A stretch of 64,000 bases of DNA from assembly GCA_963700705.1 (NCBI GenBank), contig CAVOYQ010000011.1, positions 62,001 through 126,000 of the forward strand, read 5' to 3'. The notes under the pieces were generated by a model that had not been told where the DNA came from, did not search any database, and was given only the letters and a program-made list of their open reading frames with translations. This DNA comes from JAHEFT01 sp963700705 (GTDB taxonomy: Bacteria; Pseudomonadota; Gammaproteobacteria; Xanthomonadales; SZUA-36). Position numbers and translations under genes: made by a program. Positions 26,649 through 36,249 of this stretch are shown in pieces (position 1 is the stretch's first letter; each line of letters starts with the position of its first letter).

Positions 26649-27362
26649 ATGCGGATACATCCGGTGAGTAAAAACCAGACGACAGTCCTGGTCGTAGATG
26701 ACGAGGCCTCCATTCGTGACATGATCAAGTTTGCGCTGGAAAAGGCGGAAATGATTGTGCACACGGCCTCGAATGCCCACGAGGCGCTCATCCGGATCAC
26801 TGAATCCCGGCCTGATATCATCCTGATGGACTGGATGATGCCGGGTGTCAGCGGACTGGAACTGACCCGGCGACTGCGAAAAGACTCCTTAACCGAGGAT
26901 ATCCCGATCATCATGTTAACCGCAAAGGTGACAGAAGATGACAAAGTCGCGGGGCTGGAGGCCGGCACCGACGACTACGTGATAAAGCCGTTCTCACCGC
27001 GCGAATTAACCGCGCGCATCCGGGCCGTGATGCGCCGGAGCAATGCAGTTGATGACCGCGGCCATATCGTTGTGGGTGTCATTACACTGGACACGGTTTC
27101 GAGGCGCGTGCTCTGCGGACAAGGGGAGATTCACATGGGGCCTACCGAATACCGTTTATTGGAGTTCTTCATGGGCCATACCGGCCGGGCCTACAGCCGC
27201 TCGCAAATCCTGGACCAGGTGTGGGGCGCCAATGCCTACCTCGAGGAACGAACCGTGGATGTTCACATCAGGCGTTTACGGAAGGCCCTGGAACCTGCTG
27301 GCGCCAGTGATTATTTGCAAACGGTCCGTGGACATGGTTATCGTTTCCTCGCGGAAAACTGA
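26649..27362 (+). CDS. phoB: Phosphate regulon response regulator PhoB
   Basis: OmpR-family activator of phosphate-starvation genes. The receiver domain has VLVVDDE, phospho-acceptor D61 (ILMDWMMPG) and the conserved lysine in VIKPFSPREL. The winged-helix domain ends with the DNA-binding EERTVDVHIRRLRKAL and RGHGYRF. Length 237 from the ATG at 26649; a GTG at 26664 is an alternative. It is followed by phoR after 20 bases, and operator-like sites for it occur at six places in this window. Confidence 0.95.
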   Translation: MRIHPVSKNQTTVLVVDDEASIRDMIKFALEKAEMIVHTASNAHEALIRITESRPDIILMDWMMPGVSGLELTRRLRKDSLTEDIPIIMLTAKVTEDDKVAGLEAGTDDYVIKPFSPRELTARIRAVMRRSNAVDDRGHIVVGVITLDTVSRRVLCGQGEIHMGPTEYRLLEFFMGHTGRAYSRSQILDQVWGANAYLEERTVDVHIRRLRKALEPAGASDYLQTVRGHGYRFLAEN

Positions 27363-27382
27363 CCGCACACCGGAAAAATCAC

Positions 27383-28705
27383 ATGACCGCCAGGAGCTGG
27401 AGGTTTTATACAGGAAGACTGCTTCTGGCAGGCGCTGCGATCGGATTGACCGGCTGGCTGGCCGGCTACCCGCTTGCAAGCCTGGTCGCAGCAGCCCTGG
27501 TCTACCTGGGATGGCAGGTTCTGAACCTGTTCCGGCTGCTCCAGTGGACCCGGGATACCGATCGTGAAATCCCCGAAAGCCATGGTCTGTGGGCCGACAT
27601 TTTTGATCGAATCAATACCCTGCAGAAGCACAGCAGGTCCGAGAAAGAACGGTACCGGGCGATGATTGATGAATTGAGGGTCCTCACCGATGCTTTTCCC
27701 GATGCCACCCTGGTGATTGACGAGGACGACAATATCACCTGGTTCAACCGGGCAGCCATTGAAATCCTGGGCCTGAAGAACCCGGACGACCTTCGGCAGC
27801 CCGTCACCAACCTGATACGTGGGCAGGTATTCGCCAACTGGCTGGCAGTCCAGTCCAGTGTCAAAAGTCCGCTGGAAATGACGTCTCCCCGGGATGACAG
27901 CTGTTGGCTGATGGTCAACGCGGTTGCCATTGGTCAGCGGCAGCGTTTGATCGTTCTGCGCGACATTACCCGGGTGCATAACCTCGAGCAGGCGCGTCGG
28001 GACGTCGTGGCGAATATTTCACATGAACTCAGGACGCCGCTCACCGTGCTGCGGGGTTACCTGGAACTGCTGGAAAATCACCCGTCGGACGATGTGAACG
28101 GAGCCGTAAAACGGATGCTCGGCCAGGCCCTGCAGATGCAAACCCTGCTGGATGACCTGCTCGAACTTTCGCGACTGCAGGACGATGTTTTGCGGGGCGA
28201 GGAGGAGTTGGTCAATGTTCCGACCTTGCTGATGCAACTCAAGGAGCAGGCCGAGGAACTTAGCCGCGGTGATCATGACCTGATCTTCGAAGTCGATCCT
28301 AAGCTGTTCCTCACCGGATCCTCCGTTGATCTTGAAAGCGCATTCAGCAACCTGATCACCAACGCCATCAAGTACACGCCGAAAGGCGGGACCATTTCGG
28401 TTATGTGGAAAACCGGACGGCGGGGACCACAGATGACGGTCCGCGACACCGGTATTGGCATCCCCCGGCGTGATATCCCCCGCCTGACCGAGCGTTTTTA
28501 CCGGGTCGGCTCGGATCGTGCGAGAGAAACCGGCGGAACCGGTCTTGGCCTGGCCATCGTCAAGCACGTGCTGAATGCGCACCAGGCCGAGTTGTCCATT
28601 CGCAGCGAACTGGGTGAAGGCAGCGAATTCACCTGCATCTTCCCTGAAAAACGCGCGATGCAACGCGACACCGGCTGTAACGAAACTGTCACCATACGGT
28701 CATAA
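27383..28705 (+). CDS. phoR: Phosphate regulon sensor kinase PhoR
   Basis: Inner-membrane histidine kinase for PhoB. Two closely spaced hydrophobic segments lie at about residues 12-30 and 31-50 with no real periplasmic domain, as in E. coli PhoR. A PAS domain follows at about 98-190. The HisKA motif ANISHELRTPL places the phospho-histidine at H214. The ATPase domain shows NLITNAIKYTPKGG and DTGIGIP. Its 3' end contains the Pho box of pstS. Frame intact, 440 residues. Confidence 0.95.
   Translation: MTARSWRFYTGRLLLAGAAIGLTGWLAGYPLASLVAAALVYLGWQVLNLFRLLQWTRDTDREIPESHGLWADIFDRINTLQKHSRSEKERYRAMIDELRVLTDAFPDATLVIDEDDNITWFNRAAIEILGLKNPDDLRQPVTNLIRGQVFANWLAVQSSVKSPLEMTSPRDDSCWLMVNAVAIGQRQRLIVLRDITRVHNLEQARRDVVANISHELRTPLTVLRGYLELLENHPSDDVNGAVKRMLGQALQMQTLLDDLLELSRLQDDVLRGEEELVNVPTLLMQLKEQAEELSRGDHDLIFEVDPKLFLTGSSVDLESAFSNLITNAIKYTPKGGTISVMWKTGRRGPQMTVRDTGIGIPRRDIPRLTERFYRVGSDRARETGGTGLGLAIVKHVLNAHQAELSIRSELGEGSEFTCIFPEKRAMQRDTGCNETVTIRS
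28675..28703 (+). promoter_or_regulatory. Pho box of pstS, inside the phoR 3' end
   Basis: Three half-sites at an exact 11-base period: CTGTAAC (28675-28681), CTGTCAC (28686-28692) and CGGTCAT (28697-28703), separated by GAAA and CATA. They match the PhoB consensus CTGTCAT. The site overlaps the last codons and stop of phoR and is 57 bases before the pstS ATG. Confidence 0.85.
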
Positions 28706-28759
28706 CATGAGCATCCTATCCGGTGCAGCCGCGCCGGGCTGTCATTCGGAGAAGCGCTT

Positions 28760-29732
28760 ATGAAATCCTTTGTTCTGACCCTAGCGATATTGGCAGCGGG
28801 TATTAACCTGCCAGGCACCCTGCTGGCGCAGGCCAGCGTTGACGCGGACCTCGCCGTTTACCAGAAGACCAGCGGTGTCTCCGGCAATATTTCGAGCATT
28901 GGTTCTGACACCCTGGCGAACCTGATGACTTTGTGGGCGGAGGAATTCAAAAGGGTCTACCCCAATGTCAACATCCAGATCCAGGCCGCAGGATCGTCCA
29001 CCGCTCCACCGGCCTTGACCGAGGGAACCGCGAACCTGGGCCCGATGAGTCGCCTGATGAAAGACAAGGAGGTGGAGTCGTTCGAGAAGCGGCACGGCTA
29101 CAAGCCGACGCCCGTCGCCGTGGCCATCGATGCGCTGGCTGTATTCGTGCACAAGGACAACCCGATTGCCGGCCTGACCCTTGAGCAGATCGATGCGATA
29201 TTCTCGTCCACCAGAAATTGCGGCTACCCTGAAGACATCGTGAACTGGGGACAACTGGGCCTCGAGGGCAGCTGGGCAACCCGTGGAATTCAGCTTTACG
29301 GCCGCAACTCGGTTTCCGGAACGTACGGCTATTTCAAGGAACATGCCCTGTGCAAGGGTGATTATAAAAACACCGTGAACGAACAGCCGGGTTCGGCATC
29401 GGTGGTGCAATCGGTCAGTTCTTCATTGAACGGAATCGGCTATTCAGGCATTGGCTATACGACCTCTTCGGTACGGTGCGGTGCCCTTGTCAACGTCTGC
29501 GGACAAGCCGTTTGTGGATGCCACTCCGGACAATGCGATCAACGGCAGTTACCCGCTGGCCCGCTTTCTCTACGTTTACGTCAACAAGGCGCCGGGCAAG
29601 GAACTTGATCCGATCACCGCGCAGTTCCTGACCATGGTGCTTTCCCGGCAGGGCCAGGAAGTCGTCGTGAAGGATGGCTACATTCCTCTTCCGGCCAAAG
29701 TGGCGACCAGGGAATTGGCGAAAATCCAGTAG
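28760..29732 (+). CDS. pstS: Phosphate ABC transporter substrate-binding protein PstS (one frameshift)
   Basis: Periplasmic phosphate-binding protein feeding PstCAB. It has a signal peptide (LTLAILAAGINLPGTLLAQA), then ISSIGSDTLANLMTLW and AGSSTAPPALTEGTANLGPMSR, which carry the phosphate-binding loop pattern. NSVSGTYGYFKE supplies the second binding loop. The frame shifts once near 29470, between YTTSSVR and AVPLSTSADKP, and continues to the family ending YIPLPAKVATREL. Its partners pstC, pstA and pstB lie 18-23 kb away on the other strand, an unusual split. Confidence 0.93.
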
Positions 29733-29750
29733 TCTTTACCCGGGTCTTTG

Positions 29751-29781
29751 CTGAAATACCCGGCTTGTCCGGGTATTTCAG
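29751..29781 (+). terminator. Stem-loop after pstS
   Basis: A 13-bp perfect stem, CTGAAATACCCGG with CCGGGTATTTCAG, and a five-base loop lie 18 bases after the pstS stop. Only a short TTTGT follows, so termination may be partial. The hairpin separates pstS from the separately promoted porin gene. Confidence 0.65.
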
Positions 29782-29813
29782 TTTGTCACATCCAAATTGA
29801 CATCAATCAGTCA

Positions 29814-29858
29814 CTGTATCCAAACCGTAACAGTATTGTCATATATCTGAAATAAACT
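29814..29858 (+). promoter_or_regulatory. Four-half-site Pho box and -10 of the porin gene
   Basis: Half-sites CTGTATC (29814), CCGTAAC (29825), TTGTCAT (29836) and CTGAAAT (29847) follow an exact 11-base period with spacers CAAA, AGTA and ATAT. A possible -10, TAAACT, is at 29853-29858. The array predicts PhoB control of the porin. Confidence 0.8.
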
Positions 29859-29913
29859 CCCTGAAAGTTCAAATTCCCATAACACCTTACACACCAGACA
29901 GGGAGTGCATGAC

Positions 29914-31203
29914 ATGAAAAAGCTGACGGTCCTTTTGGGACTGAGTCTCATTGTTTTCAGCACGGCGGCCTTCGCGCAGGTCAGCGAAGACGAAATCAAA
30001 TTGCTGCGCCAGCAAATCGAGTTATTGAATAACCGGCTGGATGAACTGGAAAAACAGAACCAGCAACTGACGCAGACCGTCGAACAGGCCAACGAACAAG
30101 CCGAGGCGAGGACTGAAGAAGTGGTCCAGGCCAAGGTCGACGAAGCGGTTGCAACAACCGTCGGTGAAAAAATGGCGGCTGTATCCTGGGCGGAACGGAT
30201 TCGCTGGTCAGGCGATTTCCGCTACCGCTATGAAAACATCGACTACGAGAACAAGGACGATCGCAACCGCAGCAGAATCCGCGCGCGCACCCACGTGGAG
30301 GCAGACCTGATGCCAACGCTGAAAGTCGGTGTCGGGTTGGCCACCGGCGGCGACGACCCGGTTTCGTCAAATCAGACCATCGGTGGCGGCGGGTCGAGCA
30401 AGGACATCAAGCTCGACCTGGCTTACTTCAACTGGTCCGGGTTGAAAGACACCAACATCACCGGTGGTAAATTCAGGAATTTCCTGATCCGGCCCGGCAA
30501 AAAGGGCCTGCAATGGGATGACGACTGGAGACCTGAAGGACTGGGCGGCATCTGGAATAACGGCACATTCTTCGTCCAGGGGCTGGGCACCTGGCTGGAA
30601 GGGGACAGCAGGAACGGCACAAATTTCGACTGGGTAGCGCAGACCGGACTCAACCTGAATGTCGGTGACGGCGGAAAACTGCTGCTTGGCGTCGGCTACG
30701 CCGAGTTCGACATTGCCGGACTGCAACCGCTTTACGGCGATCCGGAAAATTTCTACGGCAACAGCTTTGTCCGCAACCCCGTGACCGGCCAGCTGGTTTA
30801 CAAGTATGACTACCACGTTTTTGAGGGCTTCGCTGAATACAGTTTCAAACTGGGCGAACGGTCCATGTTGCTGTTTGCCGATTACACGCACAACTCCGCA
30901 GCCCGGGACAACGATACCGGCTACCTGTTTGGAGCGACCTACGGCTCCGCGAAGAAACAGGGCGATTGGGAGTTGTCCTATTTCTATGAAAAAATCGAAG
31001 CGGACGCGGTCGTCGGCCTGCTGACTGACTCGGATTTCGGCGACGGTGGCACCAACGCGAAGGGGTCTGTATTTTCCGGAACCTATGCGTTCAGCTCAAA
31101 CTGGAATTTCAAAGCGACCTATTTCCTGAACAAGATCCTGCTGGATACCGAAGCGGAGCAGGATTACAACCGTCTGCAACTGGACCTGAACTTCAAGTTC
31201 TAG
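29914..31203 (+). CDS. Pho-regulated outer-membrane porin, coiled-coil N-terminus
   Basis: Predicted trimeric porin, probably for phosphate or other anions. The ATG at 29914 is nine bases after GGGAG; an upstream in-frame ATG at 29905 has no ribosome site. A signal peptide (LLGLSLIVFSTAAFAQ) is followed by a coiled coil at about residues 25-75 (EIKLLRQQIELLNNRL). A barrel of about 350 residues follows, starting RIRWSGDFRYRYENID and ending in phenylalanine (LQLDLNFKF). It resembles the putative-porin family found beside pstS-phoBR in Shewanella. It stands between a Pho box array and a strong terminator, so it is monocistronic. Selectivity is inferred. Confidence 0.82.
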   Translation: MKKLTVLLGLSLIVFSTAAFAQVSEDEIKLLRQQIELLNNRLDELEKQNQQLTQTVEQANEQAEARTEEVVQAKVDEAVATTVGEKMAAVSWAERIRWSGDFRYRYENIDYENKDDRNRSRIRARTHVEADLMPTLKVGVGLATGGDDPVSSNQTIGGGGSSKDIKLDLAYFNWSGLKDTNITGGKFRNFLIRPGKKGLQWDDDWRPEGLGGIWNNGTFFVQGLGTWLEGDSRNGTNFDWVAQTGLNLNVGDGGKLLLGVGYAEFDIAGLQPLYGDPENFYGNSFVRNPVTGQLVYKYDYHVFEGFAEYSFKLGERSMLLFADYTHNSAARDNDTGYLFGATYGSAKKQGDWELSYFYEKIEADAVVGLLTDSDFGDGGTNAKGSVFSGTYAFSSNWNFKATYFLNKILLDTEAEQDYNRLQLDLNFKF

Positions 31204-31236
31204 GAACCCGATATTTCGGGTGGAGCCACTTCAATA

Positions 31237-31264
31237 CGGGCCGGATTTCCGGCCCGCTTTTTTA
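31237..31264 (+). terminator. Rho-independent terminator after the porin
   Basis: GC-rich stem CGGGCCGG with CCGGCCCG around ATTT, followed by CTTTTTTTAT. It lies 34 bases after the porin stop. Confidence 0.9.
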
Positions 31265-31330
31265 TCTTTGGCTTGCACCATTGACGGGGGTCTCCTTAAC
31301 TTCCCGTGAACGGGTTATTCTAGTCACCAC

Positions 31331-32839
31331 ATGAGTGAATCAGAACGCACCGATACCTATGCCGCCGTTGATCTCGGCAGTAACAGTTTTCACATGCTGG
31401 TGGCCCGCCGTCAGCACGGCGAACTGCGGGTTATCGACCGGATCAAGGAAATGGTCAGGCTGGGCGGTGGCCTGGATGAAGAAGGCCAATTGGACCCCGT
31501 CGTCCAGGACCGGGCCTTCGCCTGCCTGGCGCGCTTTGGCCAGAGGCTGCGGGGAATCCCGGTGGACAATCTCAGGGCTGTCGGCACCCAGACGTTTCGC
31601 CGGCTTAAAAATGCCAACGCCATCCTGATGATCGCCGAAACGGCCCTCGGCTGCAGCATCGATATCATTGCCGGGCGGGAAGAAGCCCGCCTGATCTATC
31701 TCGGTGTTTCACAGGGCGTTTCGGGGCATGAAGACCGCCGCCTGGTCATTGACATCGGCGGCGGCAGCACCGAACTGGTGGTCGGGGAAGGTCTCCAGCC
31801 CCTGGAAATGGAGAGTATCCAGTGGGGCTGCGTATCGCTGACCCGGCGCTTTTTCGGTGACGGACTGATCAGCGCGGAACGGTGGAAAAAGGCCGAGCGG
31901 TCGGTCATGGCCGACCTGCAGGAATTGCGCCTGAGATACCTCAGGATCGGCTGGAGTTCGGTGATCGGCTCGTCCGGAACGATCAAGGCGATCGAGGAAA
32001 TCTGCCGGCAGCAGGGCTGGATCGAAAAAGACATCAACGCCGACGCCCTGTCCATGTTGCGCGACCGGGTTCTCGAATTCGAGACCATCGATTCCGTGCG
32101 CCTGCCCGGCCTTACGGAACAGCGCCACCCGGTCCTGATCGGCGGGCTCCTGATGCTTTGTGCCTGTTTCAAGGCGCTGGAAATCGATTCGATCAAAGTT
32201 TCGCCCTATGCGTTGCGGGAAGGGGTTCTGCACGACCTGCTGGGGCGGCTGGATGAGCAGGATCCCCGCAGCAAGACCGTGGATGCTTTCATATCCCGCT
32301 ACAACGTCGACCGCGAACAGGTGAAACGGGTGCAGACTACCGCACTGGCGGCTTTTGACAAGATCTCCGATGCCATGCACTTGCGCCCTGCTCACCGCCG
32401 GCTTCTCGGCTGGGCCGCAGATTTACATGAAACCGGTCTTGGCGTGTCCCACAGCCAGTTTCAGATTCACTCGGGCTACCTGGTGGAAAATTCCGACATG
32501 GCGGGCTTTACCCGCCAGGAGCAGTTGTTCCTGGCCGTGCTGGTCCGGAACCAACGCCGCTCGATCCGAGCCGGATTTGCCGATCAATTGCCGACCCGCC
32601 TGCATGAACCGCTCAGGATGACGCTTTTTTGCCTGCGCTTCGCCTGCATCCTGTGCCGTAGCCGCGATGATGAAGCGATCCCGCCTATCCGTATCAGCGG
32701 CAGTGACAGGACGATCACGGTCAGTTTTCCGGAGCAATGGAAAGAGGCCCACCCGCTGACGATGTTCGACCTGCAACAGGAAACCCGGGACCTGGAATCG
32801 ATTGGCCTGCAGTTCCGGATCAGCGGATCCCCGGCATGA
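31331..32839 (+). CDS. ppx: Exopolyphosphatase Ppx/GppA family
   Basis: Releases phosphate from polyphosphate ends, and in some members hydrolyses pppGpp. The 502-residue length matches E. coli Ppx (513). The ASKHA phosphate-binding motif DLGSNSFHMLVAR lies near residue 14, and DIGGGSTELV near 142 forms the second one. The C-terminal HD-like helical domain is present (WAADLHETGLGVSH). Its stop overlaps the epmA start (ATGA). It sits within the Pho cluster but no Pho box is seen directly upstream. Confidence 0.93.
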   Translation: MSESERTDTYAAVDLGSNSFHMLVARRQHGELRVIDRIKEMVRLGGGLDEEGQLDPVVQDRAFACLARFGQRLRGIPVDNLRAVGTQTFRRLKNANAILMIAETALGCSIDIIAGREEARLIYLGVSQGVSGHEDRRLVIDIGGGSTELVVGEGLQPLEMESIQWGCVSLTRRFFGDGLISAERWKKAERSVMADLQELRLRYLRIGWSSVIGSSGTIKAIEEICRQQGWIEKDINADALSMLRDRVLEFETIDSVRLPGLTEQRHPVLIGGLLMLCACFKALEIDSIKVSPYALREGVLHDLLGRLDEQDPRSKTVDAFISRYNVDREQVKRVQTTALAAFDKISDAMHLRPAHRRLLGWAADLHETGLGVSHSQFQIHSGYLVENSDMAGFTRQEQLFLAVLVRNQRRSIRAGFADQLPTRLHEPLRMTLFCLRFACILCRSRDDEAIPPIRISGSDRTITVSFPEQWKEAHPLTMFDLQQETRDLESIGLQFRISGSPA

Positions 32840-33804
32840 GCCAGGCCCCGGGTGCAGCCAATTGGCGCCCAGGCGCTTCGCGGTTCGCCGTGGAAGCACG
32901 GGCGGATCTGCTAGCCATGATCCGGGCCTGGTTCCTGGAACGCCACGTGCTGGAAGTGGAAACTCCCGTCCTGTCGCGCGCGGGTAACAGCGACCCGAAT
33001 ATCCGGAGCCTGTCAACCGATAGCACGGCCAGGCGGTACCTCCGGACTTCGCCCGAATACGCAATGAAACGATTGCTGGCAGCCGGTTTCAGGGATATCT
33101 ATGAACTCGGACGGGTATTCCGGGCCGGCGAGAGAGGCCGCTTTCACAACCCGGAATTCACGCTGCTCGAATGGTACCGCTGTGACCTTGCCTACCTGGA
33201 TCTTGCTGACGAGGTCGTCGAACTGATCCGGTTCTGCGCACAGGGAAAGTATGATGACTGGCCGGTTCAGCGCCTGGCTTATCGTGACGTGTTCATGGCC
33301 CAAACCGGGCTCGACCCCTTTCATTGCACGGAGTCGGACTTGTCCGGTGTCGCCGCCGAACGCGGGATCCGGGCGGGAGCCCTCGGACAGCTGGAATGGC
33401 TCGACCTGTTGCTCAGCCAGCTGATCGAGCCCAATTTACCCGGAGAGACCATTACCATCATCCACGACTTTCTGCCGGAGCAGGCGGCCCTTGCGCGCAT
33501 CCGCCCGGGCAATCCGCTGGTGGCAGAGCGGTTCGAGGTGTACCTTGGCCAGATGGAACTCGCCAATGGCTACCAGGAACTCACCGACGGACGGGAGCAA
33601 CTGATGCGTTTCGAAAGGGAACGTGCCCTGGCCGAAGCCAGGGGGGAGGAAACAGCGCCCCTCGACCTGCAGCTGATCGAAGCGCTGCGGCACGGACTGC
33701 CCGAGTGCAGCGGCGTGGCGCTGGGCGTGGACCGGCTGCTGATGTCCCTGCTGAAACTGGACCACATCGATGCGGTGCTGGCTTTCAGCGCCGAACGGAT
33801 ATGA
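32836..33804 (+). CDS. epmA: Elongation factor P beta-lysylation ligase EpmA
   Basis: Class II lysyl-tRNA-synthetase paralogue that attaches beta-lysine to elongation factor P. The ATG at 32836 overlaps the ppx stop. The 322 residues lack the anticodon-binding domain, as in the family (E. coli 325). Motif 2 region reads GRVFRAGERGRFHNPEFTLLEWY in pieces: GRVFRAGER and HNPEFTLLEWY. Motif 3 appears as GVALGVDRLLM. Coupling with ppx is unusual; efp and epmB are not in the window. Confidence 0.95.
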   Translation: MSQAPGAANWRPGASRFAVEARADLLAMIRAWFLERHVLEVETPVLSRAGNSDPNIRSLSTDSTARRYLRTSPEYAMKRLLAAGFRDIYELGRVFRAGERGRFHNPEFTLLEWYRCDLAYLDLADEVVELIRFCAQGKYDDWPVQRLAYRDVFMAQTGLDPFHCTESDLSGVAAERGIRAGALGQLEWLDLLLSQLIEPNLPGETITIIHDFLPEQAALARIRPGNPLVAERFEVYLGQMELANGYQELTDGREQLMRFERERALAEARGEETAPLDLQLIEALRHGLPECSGVALGVDRLLMSLLKLDHIDAVLAFSAERI

Positions 33805-33847
33805 GTGAATTCATGCAGCCAGGCACAAGGAAATCAGGTTCCCGGCA

Positions 33848-34855
33848 ATGAGGTGGTTACTCTTCCTGCTTGCATGGCTCGGTTGCTGCCCGCCGTGCAA
33901 CGCGGCGGAATTGTTCGCGGAAAATGAAATCATCGAAGTCCGTCTGAAGGGTCCCCTGAACTCGGTCTTAAAGGACACGCAACAGCGGAGTGAACAGCCC
34001 TTTCTGCTGGGCGTGGACGGGGTCGATATCCCTGTCATGGTCAGGGTTCGGGGCAAAAGCCGGGCCCGCGTCTGTGAATTTCCTCCGCTCAGGCTCAGTT
34101 TCTCCGGCAGCCAGTTGCGGCATACCGTGTTCGACGGGCAGCGGGAATTGAAACTGGTGACCCATTGCCGTGAATACGGCGGGCTCGGCGATAACGTGCT
34201 GGAGGAATACGCGGCCTACCGGATTTTCAACCTGCTTTCAGACTTCAGCTACCGTGTTCGCCTGCTGCGTATCAGCTACGAGGATACCGGGCCAAAAGCG
34301 GATAGCCATGTAATGCCGCAATATGGATTCGTCATCGAGCCCGGGAACCAGGTAGCGGCAAGAACGGGCGGCGAGTGGGCAAAAGTGTCCGGCGTAAAAA
34401 TGAGCTGGATCGAGGAGGACCAGGCGGCCCTGGTTTTTGCCTTCCAATACCTGGTGGGCAACACCGACTGGTCACTGGTAGTGGCTGAAGGCGAACAGGA
34501 ATGCTGTCACAACAGCGGCCTCTTGATGTTCGAATCCAGGTACTACCTGGTACCCTACGATTTTGACCTCTCCGGACTGGTGAACGCAAAATACGCCAGG
34601 CCCGACACCTCCCTGCGTATCAATAATGTCAGGCAGCGCCTTTATCGCGGCTACTGCATCGACAGCGAGGCTGTGGCCAGGGCCATTCACACGGTAAAAT
34701 CGAAGCGCCCGGAAATTCTTGGCGTCATGCAGGAATTGCCGGGCTATACAGGCAAACCGGCCCTCAGAAGCACGGAGTACCTGGAACAGTTTTTCGAACT
34801 GGCCGAAAATGAAAACAAGTTGCTCAAATCGTTTGAAAAGAAGTGCCTTCGCTGA
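33848..34855 (+). CDS. Secreted protein of unknown function, CotH-like pattern
   Basis: I do not recognise this 335-residue protein with certainty. It has a signal peptide (LLFLLAWLGCCPPCNAAE). The order RVRGKSRARVCEFPPLRLSF, EEYAAYRIFNLLSDFSYRVRLL, GNTDWSL, CCHNSGLL and VPYDFDLSGLVNAKYA recalls CotH-type protein kinases, in which a basic RG-S-R segment precedes an acidic DFD motif. An active kinase is not proven. It is 43 bases after epmA on the same strand and converges on the cpxA-like gene, so it may be in the ppx-epmA transcript. Confidence 0.55.
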   Translation: MRWLLFLLAWLGCCPPCNAAELFAENEIIEVRLKGPLNSVLKDTQQRSEQPFLLGVDGVDIPVMVRVRGKSRARVCEFPPLRLSFSGSQLRHTVFDGQRELKLVTHCREYGGLGDNVLEEYAAYRIFNLLSDFSYRVRLLRISYEDTGPKADSHVMPQYGFVIEPGNQVAARTGGEWAKVSGVKMSWIEEDQAALVFAFQYLVGNTDWSLVVAEGEQECCHNSGLLMFESRYYLVPYDFDLSGLVNAKYARPDTSLRINNVRQRLYRGYCIDSEAVARAIHTVKSKRPEILGVMQELPGYTGKPALRSTEYLEQFFELAENENKLLKSFEKKCLR

Positions 34856-34896
34856 GCAGAACTGAAGGCAAACAGAAGCTGCCCCGATTTCCAGCT

Positions 34897-36249
34897 TCAG
34901 GCCGGAGCCTGGTCCAGCGGCAGGTTGATGCTGACAACCAGGCCGCCATCCGCGGCATTCGAAGCGTGGATACTGCCGCCGTGCCGCTGCACCGCATTGG
35001 CCGCGATGGACAGTCCCAGGCCGTGGCCGCCGCTACTCCTGTCGCGGGATTCCTGCACGCGATAGAACGGCTCGAATATCTTTTCCAGTTCCGCCTCGGG
35101 CACGCCGCAGCCAAAATCGCGGACTTCCAGCAACACGCTCTGCTTTCCGCCTGTTGACGACCAGTCCGAGCCGCACGCCCTTGTCCGGGTCGGTATACCG
35201 CAAGGCATTACGCAGCAGGTTTTCCATCGCGCGCCACAGCAATTCGCGGTCGCCCATGAAAGGACAGGGTCACCCGGCGCCTGCCAGGATATTCCCGGTT
35301 TTCCTTCGGGCACTTCGTAGTTCACCACCTCGACCAGGTCACTCAGCAAGGGCCGCAAAGGTCGAGCAATTCATCGGACTTGACCACGTGCTCCGAGGAT
35401 TCGCGCAGCATGCCAAGCACATCGTTCACCAGCGATTCGAGGCGTTCGCACTCCAGTGCAATCCGGTCTATTTCGGATTCGATTTGCCCGGCGCCCTTTT
35501 TTCGGGCAATTTCCAGCGCCACGCTGAGTCGCGCCAGCGGCGACCGCAATTCGTGACTGACATCCTGCAACAGTCGCTGATTGGCCTGCTGCATGGCCTG
35601 GAGTCTTGACGTCATGACATCGAAGTCGGTCGCCAACTGGCCGATTTCATCCTGGCGGCCGGGCATCGTCTTGCTGACGCGCGTCGCCAGGTCCCCGGCG
35701 GCGATTTTCCGGCTGGCCCGGCGTAATTCCTCGAGCGGGGTGACCAGGGAGCGCGCCAGGAAATAGCTGATCAATGCGCTGATAACAGCGGCAGCGACCA
35801 GCCTCAGTGCGGTACCCTGTGGCCCGGCGCCAGCAACGTCGCCGGCGGAGTCCGGTTGACCGTGTAAAAATCGTGTAACTTTTGCCTTCTGCGTCCTGAA
35901 CTCCACGGTATCCATCGACGTGCCGCGTTCAACCAGTTGCGCCAGCGCGCTCGTCCCGGCCCAGCATTTCCTTGTTGTCGTCATCCACGATATAGATGTG
36001 GCTGCGGGTCATCCGGGGGATATTCAGCAACTCGTCCCGCAGCCCTTTCCGGCCCTCCATCTGGAGCGCCTGCTGGGCCCGCTGGGTGATCCGGACGATC
36101 CCGCGGGAAAACGTGTTGGCCGGTTCTTCCGCCCATTGCTCCCTGGCCAGCTTGTCGTTGAGCCAGCCAATGGCAGCTGAAAAACCGACGATGCTCAGCC
36201 ACATCGTCAGGAAAAGTTTCCAGAAAAGGGAAAGCATCAGCGGAGTCAC
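34897..36249 (-). CDS. CpxA-like sensor histidine kinase (several frameshifts)
   Basis: Membrane sensor kinase paired with the upstream regulator. A GTG at 36249 overlaps the regulator stop (GTGA). Helix one is LFLTMWLSIVGFSAAIGWL, followed by a periplasmic segment and a second helix before the HAMP region (TPLEELRRASRKIAAGDLATRV). HisKA reads LLQDVSHELRSPLARLSVALE. The ATPase domain has AMENLLRNALRYT and GHGLGLSIAANAVQRHGG. Frames break near 35945, 35345, 35265 and 35160, but all domains are present in order. Most like CpxA in layout. Confidence 0.78.

Noticed and set aside
29440..29500. Programmed frameshift in pstS
   Set aside because: No slippery heptamer with a downstream structure was evident, and many unrelated genes here show the same kind of single-base break.
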